From Phymorhynchus buccinoides (lineage: Eukaryota; Mollusca; Gastropoda; Neogastropoda; Raphitomidae): 64,000 bases of DNA. Location: the NCBI GenBank assembly GCA_017654935.2, contig CM065713.1, forward strand, positions 17,171,945 through 17,235,944, in the 5' to 3' direction. The translations under genes and the position numbers were made by a program. Each line of letters opens with the position of its first letter. Positions within the stretch are counted from its first letter, which is position 1. Below, piece by piece: positions 47,643-58,254 of the stretch. The notes below the pieces were generated by a model. The model ran no database searches. It had not been told where the DNA came from and was given only the letters and a program-made list of their open reading frames with translations.

Positions 47643-48056
47643 CTGTTGTGTACTGTGTGGGTGGTTGTCATAATAAACAGGTCTGGGTCATCCTTTTTTG
47701 AGGATGAACTTGGGTCTGTATTGTTGTGGCAACTACTTTCACTATGCTAGGCGAATCGGTGCCATAAATAACTTTGGTAAAAAGGGAGCTAATTACGAGA
47801 AGTTCCTTCCCCTTAGTCATTTCACTATATCCTCTCTCTTAGCCTCACTATTTCATATTTGCTTAACTCAACTTCCATTGAGGCATACCAGTTTGTTCTG
47901 TGTTGTGTGTTGTTTAAGTGAAACATTATTCAAGACTAGAAGGCTACGCCATTCTTGAATGTATGTTGAGTTGTTTGTGAGACACTCTCTACCACTGTTG
48001 TTGTGTACTGTGTCATAATAAGCAGGTCTGGGTCATCCATTTTTGAGGATGAGGTT
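47643..48056. repeat. Direct repeat pair of about 65 bp
   Basis: 'gttgtgtactgtg' through 'aggtctgggtcatccttttttgaggatga' at 47643-47708 recurs at 47991-48053 with small changes. The 280 bp between have no recognised content. Confidence 0.7.
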
Positions 48057-48104
48057 TAACCGAGGCGTGGTTACCGCTACACCTATCTATATTGTTAAAA
48101 ATTC
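48048..48104 (+). repeat. Short interspersed repeat family A, 5' part
   Basis: Carries gatgaggtttaaccgaggcg and tatctatattgttaaaaattcc, then leaves the family. The next 450 bp (48105-48560) hold two related pieces ('tcaaatttggaaggtagatgaccggagagagtgact' and 'cgaaatttggattgtgcatgaccagggatagtgact') of an unknown repeat. Confidence 0.6.
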
Positions 48105-48679
48105 CGCCGTTTTTTGACCGAATCGCTTCAAATTTGCTATCAGCCCTAACGTGGCGATGGCAACGGCAACCAAGGCGGCCATGTCATTTGCGCGGTTTGG
48201 CAAATGCGCGAAACGCATATCCACCGGCCTCTCGGCGCCCGTATCTCCGGTATTACCAGACGGATTGCCTTCAAATTTGGAAGGTAGATGACCGGAGAGA
48301 GTGACTATCTGTGAATCGATTTATAAACGCGCGCGATATTCGCCGCTTCACCTTTTCATAAACTGCGGCTAAACAAGACCCGACATTGACTCGAAATTTG
48401 GATTGTGCATGACCAGGGATAGTGACTTTCTTGGTGCAAAATTTCAACAGCATCCAATCATAAACGCGCGTGATATGAGTCAATTTACATTTGCGCGCAC
48501 CCAAAACTGACGCTAATTTCAATCAACACTTTACACACAACACAACTTGCTTCCGCGCGTGAGCGGCCAACAAGACGGTTGGAGAGCGGAGATTACTTTA
48601 CCGAAGTACCAACATCCCGCTATAGACTATTGGCTTCCAGCTCCTTGCCGTTCACTATGAGATTAACGCGTGCGCGTGT

Positions 48680-48805
48680 GGGGGGGGGGGGGGGGGGGGT
48701 AGGGTGGCAGGGGGGGGGGGGGGGGGGATGGGGGGGGGCGGATGGGTGGGGTGGAGGGGGGGGGATGGTGGGTTTGGGGTTGGGGGGGGGGGGGGTGGGG
48801 GGGTA
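48680..48805. repeat. G-rich tract
   Basis: About 125 bp of almost continuous G with scattered T and A, following gcgtgcgcgtg. The glycine and proline frames across it are not genes. It lies in PSMD9 intron 3. Confidence 0.9.
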
Positions 48806-48998
48806 GAACAGGATGAGAGAAGAAGATGGAAGGAGGGAAAGACACAAAAGTAATAATATAATATTTCGCGGACCCGGCGAAACCGGTACTCAGCATTACC
48901 GGTACTTGGCATTACCGGTACTAGGCGTTACCGGTACTCGGCGTTGGCTAGTAAATAATTAATAAGTAAAATAGAGACCACCACCACCACTACTAATA

Positions 48999-49444
48999 TA
49001 ACCGTAAAAACTGGACTATAAGACGCACCTGTATATAAGCCGCATCCCTTAAATTGACAGAATATTAGGTATTTATTCACATATAAGCCGCACCAATTTA
49101 TAAGCTGCAGAGAAAATGATATTTGCAAAAAGGTGTCAAAGTTAAAGAAAAAAGCAGTAGATTTTGCCTGCTTTATTACAGATAATGAACACATGTGCAC
49201 ATTCTCCTATTACATCATGAGTATGTGATACTCTTAAACACGGGATCTGAATGAATTCATTGTCAAAACCAATTTTGAGAGCTCAAAAGAAGCTCAAAAT
49301 AGAGTGGAGAATGTGTCTGGAAACAATTTTAATTATACTGATAAATATAGAATTAAAAACATCCACAAATAAGCCGCATCAGTATATAAGCCGCATGGGC
49401 GAAAGTTGAGGAAAAAAGTAAGCTTATAGTCTGCATTTTACGGG
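48999..49444. mobile_element. hAT-like MITE, 'ataagccgca' family
   Basis: The left end has accgtaaaaactggactata and the right end, on the reverse strand, cccgtaaaatgcagactata. Subterminal repeats tataagccgca occur at several sites near both ends. The flanking octamers tactaata (48991-48998) and tagtaata (49445-49452) differ by one base, as expected for an old hAT duplication. It ends about 100 bp from PSMD9 exon 3. Confidence 0.65.
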
Positions 49445-49548
49445 TAGTAATAATAAGAATAACAAAAATGATGATGATTGTGATGATGATGATACTAACA
49501 GGATAGCTTTTGGCATTTAACCCTTGAGCCTTTAACCCTTCCACTTAC

Positions 49549-49760
49549 AGCGTCGGCGGCAGGGGATCCGGCATCCACCCTGTCGACATGCACAAAGGGC
49601 GTGGTCTGGGGGGCAGGGGGCGGGGCCAAGGAGCTGTCAGTCACCTCCATGGGTGTGGCCTGTGAGTGTTCCGCCTCCTTGCACTGTCGGATTTCTTCGT
49701 GGATGCGGTACAGCTCCGTCTCAATCTCCTTCATCACCAGCTTGTGGTCCGTCTGCAGGC
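49549..49760 (-). CDS. PSMD9: PSMD9 exon 3
   Basis: The exon starts with the last two bases of the Cys codon, then LQTDHKLVMKEIETELYRIH (human LQNDHKAVMKQVEEALHQLH), which closes the helical domain. A low-complexity linker rich in Pro, Ala and Thr follows (residues about 31-55 of the exon). The exon ends with FVHVDRVDAGSPAADA, the opening strand of the PDZ-like domain (human PGSPASIA). Acceptor cttaacag, donor gtaagtgg, end in phase 0. The linker is the least conserved part, as expected. Confidence 0.95.
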
Positions 49761-49814
49761 CTGTTAAGACCGTTAAGATCAGTTCAGTAGTTTAGTGAAA
49801 GAAGCTTGAGCAAG

Positions 49815-50225
49815 AAGGAAGGTGGTAGAGTGGCTAAGACCTTCGCCTGCCAATTTCAATGTGTGAGTGACTGGGTTCGAATCCCGGCCTCATCCTTTCT
49901 TTCTAGTTCGACGGGAAAATCAAACTAAACGTTGAGTACTAAGGCCTCGTACACAGTTCATGCACAATATGACAGAAGGGCCAAAATGTATGGATTAGGG
50001 GAAATACGAACATGTGCACAAATCTTTTCCCTTCTTTCTTTTACTTATTCACAGACTGCGCACGGGTTACCGCACGGAATCTCCGCATGTATGTGTACGT
50101 ACCCTTAAAGCTAGTCTGAACCGTGCGCTTTACGCACGTAAAAATCCCATGGCAGTCAAAAGTCAGTAAGAGCAGGAAGAAATCCTGCTGCCTGGTATGA
50201 CCAAATTGATAGCTAGGTTTCCTAA
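49815..50225 (+). mobile_element. tRNA-derived SINE
   Basis: A pol III box A (tggtagagtgg, 49823-49833) and a perfect box B (ggttcgaatcc, 49874-49884) are about 40 bp apart, inside a tRNA-like head. The body downstream includes cgcacgtaaaaatcccatgg and gaagaaatcctgctgcctgg. The 3' edge, near a C-rich run, is uncertain. It lies in PSMD9 intron 2, opposite in orientation to the gene. Confidence 0.75.
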
Positions 50226-50571
50226 GTCCACCCCCCCCCCCTCTTCACCCTGTCTCCCTACCCCACCCCCACCCCACACACACAAACAAAAAGATGGCAC
50301 TGCAAGCGACATGCTCTCAAGGTGTGAGCAACCCAAATTTCACGGAGATAAGTCTCTATCATGTCTAGAATATACCACACACACAAAAATAGTGATAAAA
50401 AAATGTTTGCAACCGATCTTTGTGTGGCAGCAATGTTATGTTGCTCAAGTCAAACTCTCCGTCTTCTTTCAAGTCTTCTCTCAAAACCACTGTATTTATT
50501 TCATACTAGCAATGACCACTGAAATGTAGTCATAAGAATCTTATAAGTAATGTTACATGTTACTTTACTTT

Positions 50572-50777
50572 AGTGAGTGAAAATAGGGTTTTACGCCCTC
50601 TTCGGCCTTTCGGACATGTGGGGCATTTGTAAATACAAAGATGGTGGGAACAATACTGGGGGCAATGCCTGGAGGCAGTGCTAAACCAGTAAAGTCCCCA
50701 TTTTTTAATAATACAGATATGTGTAGCAGTAACCACGCCTCGGTTAAACCTCATTGGCTATGGTACCACCACAAGAA
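50572..50777 (-). repeat. Short interspersed repeat family A, full-length minus copy
   Basis: Reverse-strand copy from cttgtggtggtaccatagcc to the 'gaggncgtaaaac' end, with the doubled gcctcc segment. With 22866-23062 it defines a length of about 200 bp. Confidence 0.8.
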
Positions 50778-50849
50778 TAAAGTGTACTTTACTTTAAATG
50801 CAAACTTTGCTATATATACTTACTCCTCTCTTTTCCATAATTCATTCTT

Positions 50850-50853
50850 TTTG

Positions 50854-50885
<32 letters not shown>

Positions 50886-51014
50886 TGAAATGTTTTGTAA
50901 CCACCCCCAGGGACATGGGCCAATTCATTAAAATTGTTCAGTGTTCAATGTTCTCTCTCTTTCTCTCACTCTCTTTCTCTCTCTCAACTTGCCTATGCAG
51001 TTGTAATGTTTTGT

Positions 51015-51066
<52 letters not shown>

Positions 51067-51470
51067 GTAGTTGTGCGCCTCAGATGTTTTGTAACCACCC
51101 CCAGTGGCATGGGCCAGTGGCTTATTCATTAAAATTGTTCAGTGTTCTCTCTCTCTCTTTCTTTCTTCGGAAGGGTGAGTCACTGCTAAAAATAGATGGG
51201 TGAGTCACAGCTAGAAATAGATGTGGTCATGCGCAAGCCTACTATGTGGGACTCTCAGGGCTGGCTGGCTGTTTTCTCGGACAAACACCTTTATAGAGAT
51301 AGAAAAAGATGTTGGTGTATGTATGTGCATGTGTGTGGGTTTTTTTTTAGTGTGTGTCATTGTGTGTGTTATGCATGTGTGTGCATGTGTATGTGTGTAT
51401 GTTTGCATGTGTGTATACGCACACTTGTGTGTGTGTGCATTGAGGTGAGCTGGTAAGCATTTTAATCTTC
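50850..51470. repeat. CT microsatellites, tandem duplication, GT tract
   Basis: CT runs at 50856-50884, 50955-50985, 51018-51062 and 51145-51165. A block 'atgttttgtaaccacccccag-g-catgggcca...ttcattaaaattgttcagtgtt' occurs at 50888-50948 and again at 51084-51146. A GT-rich tract follows (51320-51445). No gene is seen. Confidence 0.85.
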
Positions 51471-51637
51471 TTTGCTTAACCAATTTCTTTTGACTTGTGT
51501 TAAGCGCATAGAGCTCCACATTGGGTGGAGGAAAGTGCTATTGCCTAAGTTATGTTGTTTATAATTATAGTCCCGTCCACAACTACAGTTTATTTCACTA
51601 AAAATGAGAATTTTCTTTTTTCGTATTTTGGTATTAA

Positions 51638-51795
51638 CCCGTACACAGCCAAAGTCGCATTTTAGCACCACGGTGATTTAACACCTATTCACTAAAAGGC
51701 ATCAAATTGGGGTCTATTATCCAAAGACCTTATTGTCCAAGTTTTGGGAAGTAAGGCTAGACATTATTTTATATATTTCAATATGGCTGACTAAA
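51638..51795. mobile_element. piggyBac-like TTAA MITE, truncated copy 2
   Basis: TTAA (51634-51637) is followed by cccgtacacagccaaagtcg and the interior of the family up to 'tatggctga'. The right terminus is lost, with an internal deletion relative to 61286-61534. Confidence 0.7.
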
Positions 51796-52018
51796 CAATT
51801 CAAGGGAAGCAACTTGAGTGTCTTTTGGGCTGATTTCATACACTAAAATTATCTCTCTCGGATAAGCATTCCATAGTTATCATTTAGACAGCCAGTTATT
51901 TTAAAATAATTTTTAAAGTTACATACCCAAATTCTCATTTTCAATGCAACAAACTGTACAAATCAGGGCTGTGACCGTGTTAGTTAAAATATGACCACGC
52001 GTTGTTAAAACCAATTAA

Positions 52019-52260
52019 GCCTTTCACCGCCAGCCATATTTCAGCCAAAAATTTCCATTAAATTTACCTGGGTAAAGAACAAAATCCATCTGCAGTATTG
52101 GGGATTGTTCTGTGACATATATAAAATAAGGTGTTTTTTTTATAACTTCCTAATACTAAGACAATAGGGTCTTTGGATAATAGACCCCAATTTGATGCCT
52201 TTCAGTGACATAGGTGTTAAATCACTGTGGTGCTAAAATACGACTTTGGCGGTGAAAGGG
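52019..52260. mobile_element. piggyBac-like TTAA MITE, copy 3 (inverted)
   Basis: TTAA at 52015-52018 is followed by gcctttcaccgccagccata. The right end is actttggcggtgaaaggg, then CTAA. It is in the opposite orientation to copies 1, 2 and 4. Confidence 0.8.
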
Positions 52261-52471
52261 CTAAAACATGACAAAGCAAAAATATCAGTATTTGGTTAAG
52301 TGCTTCGCTAAAATCTGACCATGTGATTTTAAAAACAGTCAAAACTTACAAAGCTGAAACATACTAAGTCTTAGGTTAAATGCTCTTTCATTTGTTAAGA
52401 TTCAGATCAAGTGAAAAAAGTTGACAACGTACTGTTGATATTAATAATATATCTAGCAAAACTGAACTCAC

Positions 52472-52574
52472 ATGCAATCCTGTGCCTAGCGTGCCTGACA
52501 GCATAGACATCAATGTCAGCTCTGGGGTAACCTTCTTCATCGATCAGAGGACCGTCCATACCCACATCTTTCTG
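52472..52574 (-). CDS. PSMD9: PSMD9 exon 2
   Basis: The exon encodes [20 protein letters not shown] followed by [14 protein letters not shown] and the first base of a Cys codon. This is the most conserved stretch of the PSMD9 N-terminal domain ([30 protein letters not shown] in vertebrates). The acceptor is tggttgcag and the donor is gtgagt. The sequence just upstream of the acceptor is a minisatellite of about 44 bp whose units each repeat the acceptor sequence (52575-52900). The pyrimidine tract is weak. Confidence 0.96.
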
Positions 52575-52905
52575 CTGCAACCATACAGTGACACACCAGG
52601 CCCGTTACCTCACTCACTATCACTGCAACCATACAGTGACACACTGGGCCATTTACCTCACTATCACTGCAACCATACAGTGACACACTGGGCCCTTTAC
52701 CTCACTATCGCTGCAACCATACAGTGACACACTGGGTACCTCACTCACTATCACTGCAACCATACAGTGACACACCGGCCCTTTACCTCACTATCACTGC
52801 AACCATACAGTGACACACCAGGCCCTTTACCTCACTATCACTGCAACCATACAGTGACAAGACTGGGCCCATTACCTCACTCACTATCACTGCAACCATA
52901 GTGAC
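52575..52905. repeat. 44-bp minisatellite repeating the exon 2 acceptor
   Basis: The motif ctgcaaccata (with cagtgac following in most units) starts at 52575, 52623, 52667, 52711, 52754, 52797, 52841 and 52890, which is eight units with steps of 43-49 bp. On the reverse strand each unit ends in ctgtatggttgcag or a near copy. That is the sequence ending at the true 3' splice site of PSMD9 exon 2. Confidence 0.95.
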
Positions 52906-52929
52906 ACACCAATTATTTATCTCACCCCC

Positions 52930-53660
52930 CCCCCTCCCTCCCCCTATCTTCATTACATGAAGCTGCAATACAGATTCACACACTGTTTACCAAGCTGGGA
53001 CAACAATTTTTGTGTCATAAACATGACTATAGAAAAAAATCATGTGTTATCTAGCCATGCTTGCACACAGTAAACACTACTTTCGTGGGCTGCTTTCATG
53101 GGGTCCCGTGGCTCCATGAAGACAAAACCATGGCGCCGCGGCGGCTCAGCTTCCCTCCCAGGGCTGGCCAAAACTACTATTCTGGTACTGGTAGCCATTG
53201 GCTAGTAATGAATAAAAACCTGTGGGCGAGTAGATTTCAACAGTCACTAGCCCGATGGACGACTGTAAATTTCAGTACTGCATGGCCCTGGTTTTGTTAT
53301 GCGTGTGCGTGTGCGTGTGTGTGTGTGTGTGTGCATCTTCAGGGATTTTGGTTGTTGTTTTCTTTGGGCTAGTAAAAATGTGTTCGAGCAAGAAACAAAT
53401 TTCAGTTACTCGCCCAAAAGGGGCGAGTGAAATGTTTAATGTTTGGCCAGCCCTGCCTCCCCTCTTTATTAAGCTAAGCGCCATGACACTTTCTAGAGCT
53501 ATCCAGTGTGCATATCGCTGTGTGCTACCCAACCCAACTCAACCCTAACCCTATCCCAAGCCAACCCAAACCCTAACCCCAAACTGAGAATGGCGGAAGT
53601 CAGATGATCGATTTGCGCATGCGCAGGAAAATTCAGAACAAGGCAAATTCAAAACGCTTC
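52930..53660. other. Intron 1 sequence with GT tract and short CCCTAA-like run
   Basis: A GT/GC tract lies at 53298-53332. A short run of ccctaaccc-like repeats lies at 53540-53580. No gene is seen. Confidence 0.5.
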
Positions 53661-53664
53661 CCCC

Positions 53665-53955
53665 ACCCCACCCCCCGTGGGGATACTGGGGGATTTTTTG
53701 TACAAATAGTTCCCCACCTTCTGGAAGTTCTGTGCTTGTAACTTCCTCTAATCTGTCACTCTCCTTGAATCTGCCTTTTCCCTTTGCTTACTATTATCTC
53801 AAGTTACTGGTCCATTCTCCTGACTTTTTTCTATAAATTCTTACAAAGATTTCTTCAGCCAAAGTCTGGGCCTAACTATTTCTAAGTTAGGCGTATAACG
53901 GCAGCATGACACATCTACGCTCATATGACAGGAAACTGTCTGAAAAGAAGAAGAA
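53665..53955 (+). repeat. Interspersed repeat family B, intact copy
   Basis: Continuous copy from 'ccgtggggatactggggg' through 'gggcctaactatttctaag' to gacaggaaactgtctgaaaa and a GAAGAA tail. It serves as the reference for the split copy at 25258-26672. Confidence 0.75.
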
Positions 53956-53959
53956 TGCC

Positions 53960-55080
53960 AGATTTGTTTTATAACTGCCAGATACTGAGATAGCAGAAGT
54001 CTGAGGCAGTGATTGAGTGAAGGGGCAGTTGCGGCCTAAACGGCTTGTGAAAACCAAGGACATGCTGACTGAAAATGTCACAAAATGACTGAAGTACAGT
54101 GCGACGGAGTACAGTGCGACGGTGTGGGATCCGTACCAGAAACAGGACATTCACTTTTTTTATGCCTGGCTACTCGAACACCATGATTCGCTGTGTGTAG
54201 GCTAAATAGGCCTACACCCGTAGGGTTTAAACTAAGGATTAATCCTCTTGTTGTTTTTGCATAAGTTTTGGCAGTCTGAGCACTGTGACTGTTTTTATTC
54301 TGTCAAACCAAAAAACCTGGGCATCAATTTCTGGATTATAATTATTATTTACTTCCCTTGATTTTGAATATGATTATCGGCTGTTTTAGACAATTTTTAG
54401 CTATCCACCTCATGTTCTCGCCTTCCGATGTCAACATATCGTTCTTTCCGTTTCATGAAAATAACCATAACCTAATCCTAAATCTTGATCAATAGGAATT
54501 GTTGGAAAATAATTAAGGGGAGTAAATGTGTAGGAGTTATCTTGCCTAATTCAATCGGTCAAACAGGGGAAGTTACTCTGCCATCAGGTAAATCCCCAGC
54601 CTTCGCTTCTTGTGTTTGAGGAGACACACAGCATGTAGAACGCAGTGCGTCATTCTGAAATTGATGTCATTTATATTTTTACGTCACAGTTTGCAAGTTC
54701 TATCACTTTGTAGCAAAACTGGTTACCCCTTCTTTTTCTACAAAATGTTTGCAAGTCGCTGACTGGCATCCTGCGGTTTCAAGCTTCAACGCCATTGTTG
54801 CATTGTCGCTATGGTATTTGACCGCGTAATGGAGGTAAACAACTCTAATTTTCACGAAGTGCTCTCCCCTAGTTTTTTCAGAAAATCGTTTATTAAATGA
54901 TCGTGGGCCCCAAAGAAAAGAAGAAAGAGAAGAAGAATCTTTCCCGAGCAAGGCAGAATGTTGATTCTTAGTAAGCAGATTGCATTCATGTTGACGGTCT
55001 GCGAGTAGCCAGGCGTCTTCTGTTTCTGTCTGGATGCATCGCAGACGCCACTTATGACGATAAATCGCGACGGAACTTGG
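53960..55080. other. Unassigned; open frame 54703-55089 minus
   Basis: A minus-strand frame of 128 codons overlaps this stretch, but I recognise no domain. It begins where the LINE 3' UTR at 55085 fades out. It may be LINE or host debris. The rest has no visible features. Confidence 0.35.
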
Positions 55081-55084
55081 AGGG

Positions 55085-57215
55085 CGCATGAATCTAATAG
55101 AAAACAGAAGGAGAAAGACCTACTGCTTACCCTGGGTTAAGACCATTAAACCCGCCAGTTCAGCCGGAAGGGCCCAGGCCCCACTTCAAGAAGCAAGCAA
55201 AAACAAAAAACAGAACAAAAAGTCCTAGTAGGCTAGCGGTCATTAGTTGCTGGCTCAGATGGTGATCTGGTCAGCGCTGATGAAAATGCGCTGACAGTGG
55301 CCTCGCTTAGTTGGTTCCACTCCCTGGCAGTCCGGATGAAGAAGGAGCTATGATGTTGCTCCGTTCTCGCGTTGGGGATACGAAATCCACGGGAGTGGTT
55401 TATGGCCTGTCTTTCTAAGATTTTACTTGTTTTGAACCCCTCAAATCTACTTGGCTTTATCCTGCGGCGATTTGTTACGGCCGGCGTGAGGAATTTATCT
55501 GCTGGAATAGCTGCGAGGAGGCCTTCAGCTATCTTATAAAATAGGCTGAGGCGTTGGTGCCTGCGTCTTTCCTCCAGGGGAGGCAGGTCTAGATTCTTGA
55601 GCATGCCACTTACGCATCTCGGACTTCTGGATCTGTAATCCCAAGTGATAAAGCGTGCTGCTTGGCGTAGCACTCTCTCCAGCTTTTCAGCGTCCTGGCT
55701 CTGATATGGGTCCCACACCGTGGCACTGTATTCCAGCTTTAATCGGACCAAGGCAATGTATGCCAGGCGCCTGCATTCCATAGGACAATTCCGGAGGTTC
55801 CGACGGAGCAATCCTAGGGTCGATCCAGCTTTACAGCATATGTTTTACATTTGCGATGTGGGAAGACCACTTGGCACTTCAAGTCGCTCGAGATTTGTAC
55901 TCCAAGATAAGGGGTCTCATGCACCTGCTTCAGGAAGACTCCACTTAGGCTGAAGAGGAAGGACGAAGTGTTTCTGGTGGAGAGCGTATGACACTTTTGT
56001 GCACATTCTTCCTTTTTTGTTAGATCTGCCTGTAGAGTCAGGTGTCTTGGAAAACTAAGTATTTCCCGGTACAGCAGGCAGCCATCGGCAAAGAGTCTTA
56101 CTGAAGATGTCACTGAGTCTGGCAAGTCATTTATGTGGCAGAGAAAGAGTAAAGGACCCAGTACAGTGCCAGACTCAACATCAGCTTCTTCCGATGCCTC
56201 GCCGTCCAGAACCACCCTCATCTTTCTCCAGTGTTCCCCATGCTTCCAAATTTTTAAGGGTCATCATGACCCTTTGCCCCCAAATTTTAAGGGTCATTTG
56301 AAAAATTTTGAGGATAAAAATAAAAGCCATAATAAATGGACAATACGCTCTACTCACCTCACTTAAAACTTCAGAGTCTTTGGAAGAACTTCGCGTTGAA
56401 GTTTTCGCAATCCAGCGCCATTTTTTTGCTTCCAAGAAACGCGCGGGCTAGGCTTGGCAGCAGTGCACGTGCGAGCAGCATGGGTGGCGAGAAACAAAGG
56501 GAAATTACTCTGTAGTTCATGATAGTTTTTGTGTCTGCTTCAAGCATGGCATAGTAGTGAAAGAATAGGCCCAGTATATTTTGTTGATCGTTTCCCACAA
56601 GCCGAAATGGCTCTGACATTCTGATCACGGCGAACACGTTTGAGGAAGCAATCGGCTGAGAGAAAAACTGTGCGTCACAATGACGTATTGACTGAAAAAT
56701 GTATACGTCAAACTTGAAACTTTGTACGTAATTTACGTACAGATCTGCGTAATCGGGAACACTGTTTCTCCTGCTCAGGAAGTTGGTGAGCCATGTGTAG
56801 AGGGAGCCTCAGACACCGTAGTGGTCCATCTTGTGCAGAAGTTTGCTGTGGGGGACCGTGTCGAAGGCTTTGCTGAAGTCCAGCACCACTACATCGGTCT
56901 GCTTCCCAGCATTGTGCGACTCAAGGAGATCATTCACTGTGGTGAGAAGTTGGGTCTCGCAAGAGTGGCCAGACCTGAAGCCGTGATTCTTGTCAGATAG
57001 TATTCTGTGCTTCTCCAGGTGGTTCCAAAGGTGCTGACAGATGATGTGCTTGAGCAGTTTGCAGGCCACTGAAGTGAGCAAAACTGGCTTGTAGTTTTCT
57101 GCTCGATTCCTGTCACGCTTCTTGAATACGGCAGCGATGTTGGCAGAGAGCCAATCTGATGGCAGCTGTCCAGTCTGTAAGGAGTGGTTGAAAATGCAGG
57201 TAAGGGGAGGGGCTA
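55085..57215 (-). mobile_element. LINE remnant 2 (jockey supergroup), split by a MITE
   Basis: Reading down the minus strand: LTCIFNHSLQTGQLPSDWLS (about 57195-57140), VVVLDFSKAFDTVPHSKLLH (about 56910-56850), WLTNFLSRR (about 56800-56775), the inserted MITE, then MRVVLDGEASEEADVESGTV and LLFLCHINDLPDS (from 56221), a catalytic box with one Asp changed (LFADGCLLYR, expected FADDC), and a C-terminal frame (55233-55811) with NCPMECRRLAYIALVRLKLE and VTNRRRIKPSRFEGF. Stops and frameshifts mark it as dead. The 3' UTR runs to about 55085. Confidence 0.85.
56230..56763. mobile_element. hAT-like MITE inside LINE remnant 2
   Basis: The termini are agtgttccccatgcttccaa (left) and, on the reverse strand, agtgttcccgattacgcaga (right). 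The octamers ctttctcc (56222-56229) and gtttctcc (56764-56771) flank it and differ at one base. Removing the 534 bp and one octamer makes the LINE frame continuous from 'FLSRR' into 'KMRVVLDGEAS', which confirms the edges. Confidence 0.85.
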
Positions 57216-58254
57216 CAGATCTTCTTCTTCTTCTGCCAATGATGTCCATCTGCCGTAACCGGCAATAACTGACATATATTGGGGGTCAAAGAAAAATCGC
57301 TGCGCGGGGGGGGGGAAAAAGCCTAGACAGATAAAAGGGCATGTAGGGCCATTAGGCACCCCCAGCTAGTCCGAGAACCCCTGGCCCCACACGAGGAAGA
57401 AATCAAAAAACAAAAAAAGAGAGAGAAGAAGCGGTGGGAGGAGTGGGAGAGGGGAGGGGAGGAGAGGGGGAGGAGGAGAGAGAGGGGGGAGGAGGAGAGG
57501 GGGGAGGGGGAGGAGAGGGGGGAGGGGTGGTTGGTGTGTGCTTATGCAGACAGCTTCAGCACCCTTGAGATGAAGGAGCTGAGCGTGGGGGACTGGATGA
57601 TTTCTGGGGTCAGGGAGTTCCAGTCTCGGATGGTTTTGGGGAAGAAGGAATTGTTTCTGTAGTCAGTTCTTGAGAGAATTCTTTGGAATTGTACTTTGTA
57701 GGTTGTGGTTGTGTCTTCTGCTGCTGGGGGGTAGAGGTTGGAGGGAGCTGCACCTGACCCAGGCTAGTCCATTCATAATTTTGTAGAACATGCCAAGCCT
57801 GTTTGCACGTTGGCGTTCGGCCAGGGTAGACCACTGCAGATGGTGGAGCATTGCGTTGACGCTAGACATATTCCTGTGTCTATTCAGGACATATCTTGCC
57901 GCCATGCGCTGCACTTTTTCAAGATCAGTGATCAGCCTGTCAGTGTGTGGGTCCCAAACTGAGCTCGCATTCCATGATGGGTCTAACCATGGCCTTGTAT
58001 GCAAGCTCCTTGGTAGCAGTGGAGCACACCTTCAGGTTTCTCCTCAAGAAGCCGAGGGTTCTGTTGGCTTTGGCGCAGGTGGCTGCGATGTGGGCTCCCC
58101 AGGAAAGATCAGTTTGCAGGGTGACCCCCAGATACTTCGCAGAGGACACTCTTTCAAGGGCTTGGTCATAAAGACTGTAGCTGGTAGTGGCGTTCAGCGG
58201 CTTTCTGCTTCTCATCAAAGGCAGCTGACTGCATTTGGCGGGGTGGAACGCCAT

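Noticed and set aside
48579..48912. Glycine- or proline-rich ORFs
   Set aside because: They are translations of a nearly pure G tract in a PSMD9 intron.
49815..49890. A functional tRNA gene
   Set aside because: The A and B boxes are good, but the acceptor arms do not pair convincingly and a SINE-like body follows.
53540..53580. Telomere sequence
   Set aside because: There are only a few imperfect ccctaa-like units, too few and too irregular to be more than a short interstitial run.
54703..55089. THAP or other DNA-binding protein on the minus strand
   Set aside because: The spacing of Cys and His does not match a known domain and there is no supporting context. Left as unassigned.
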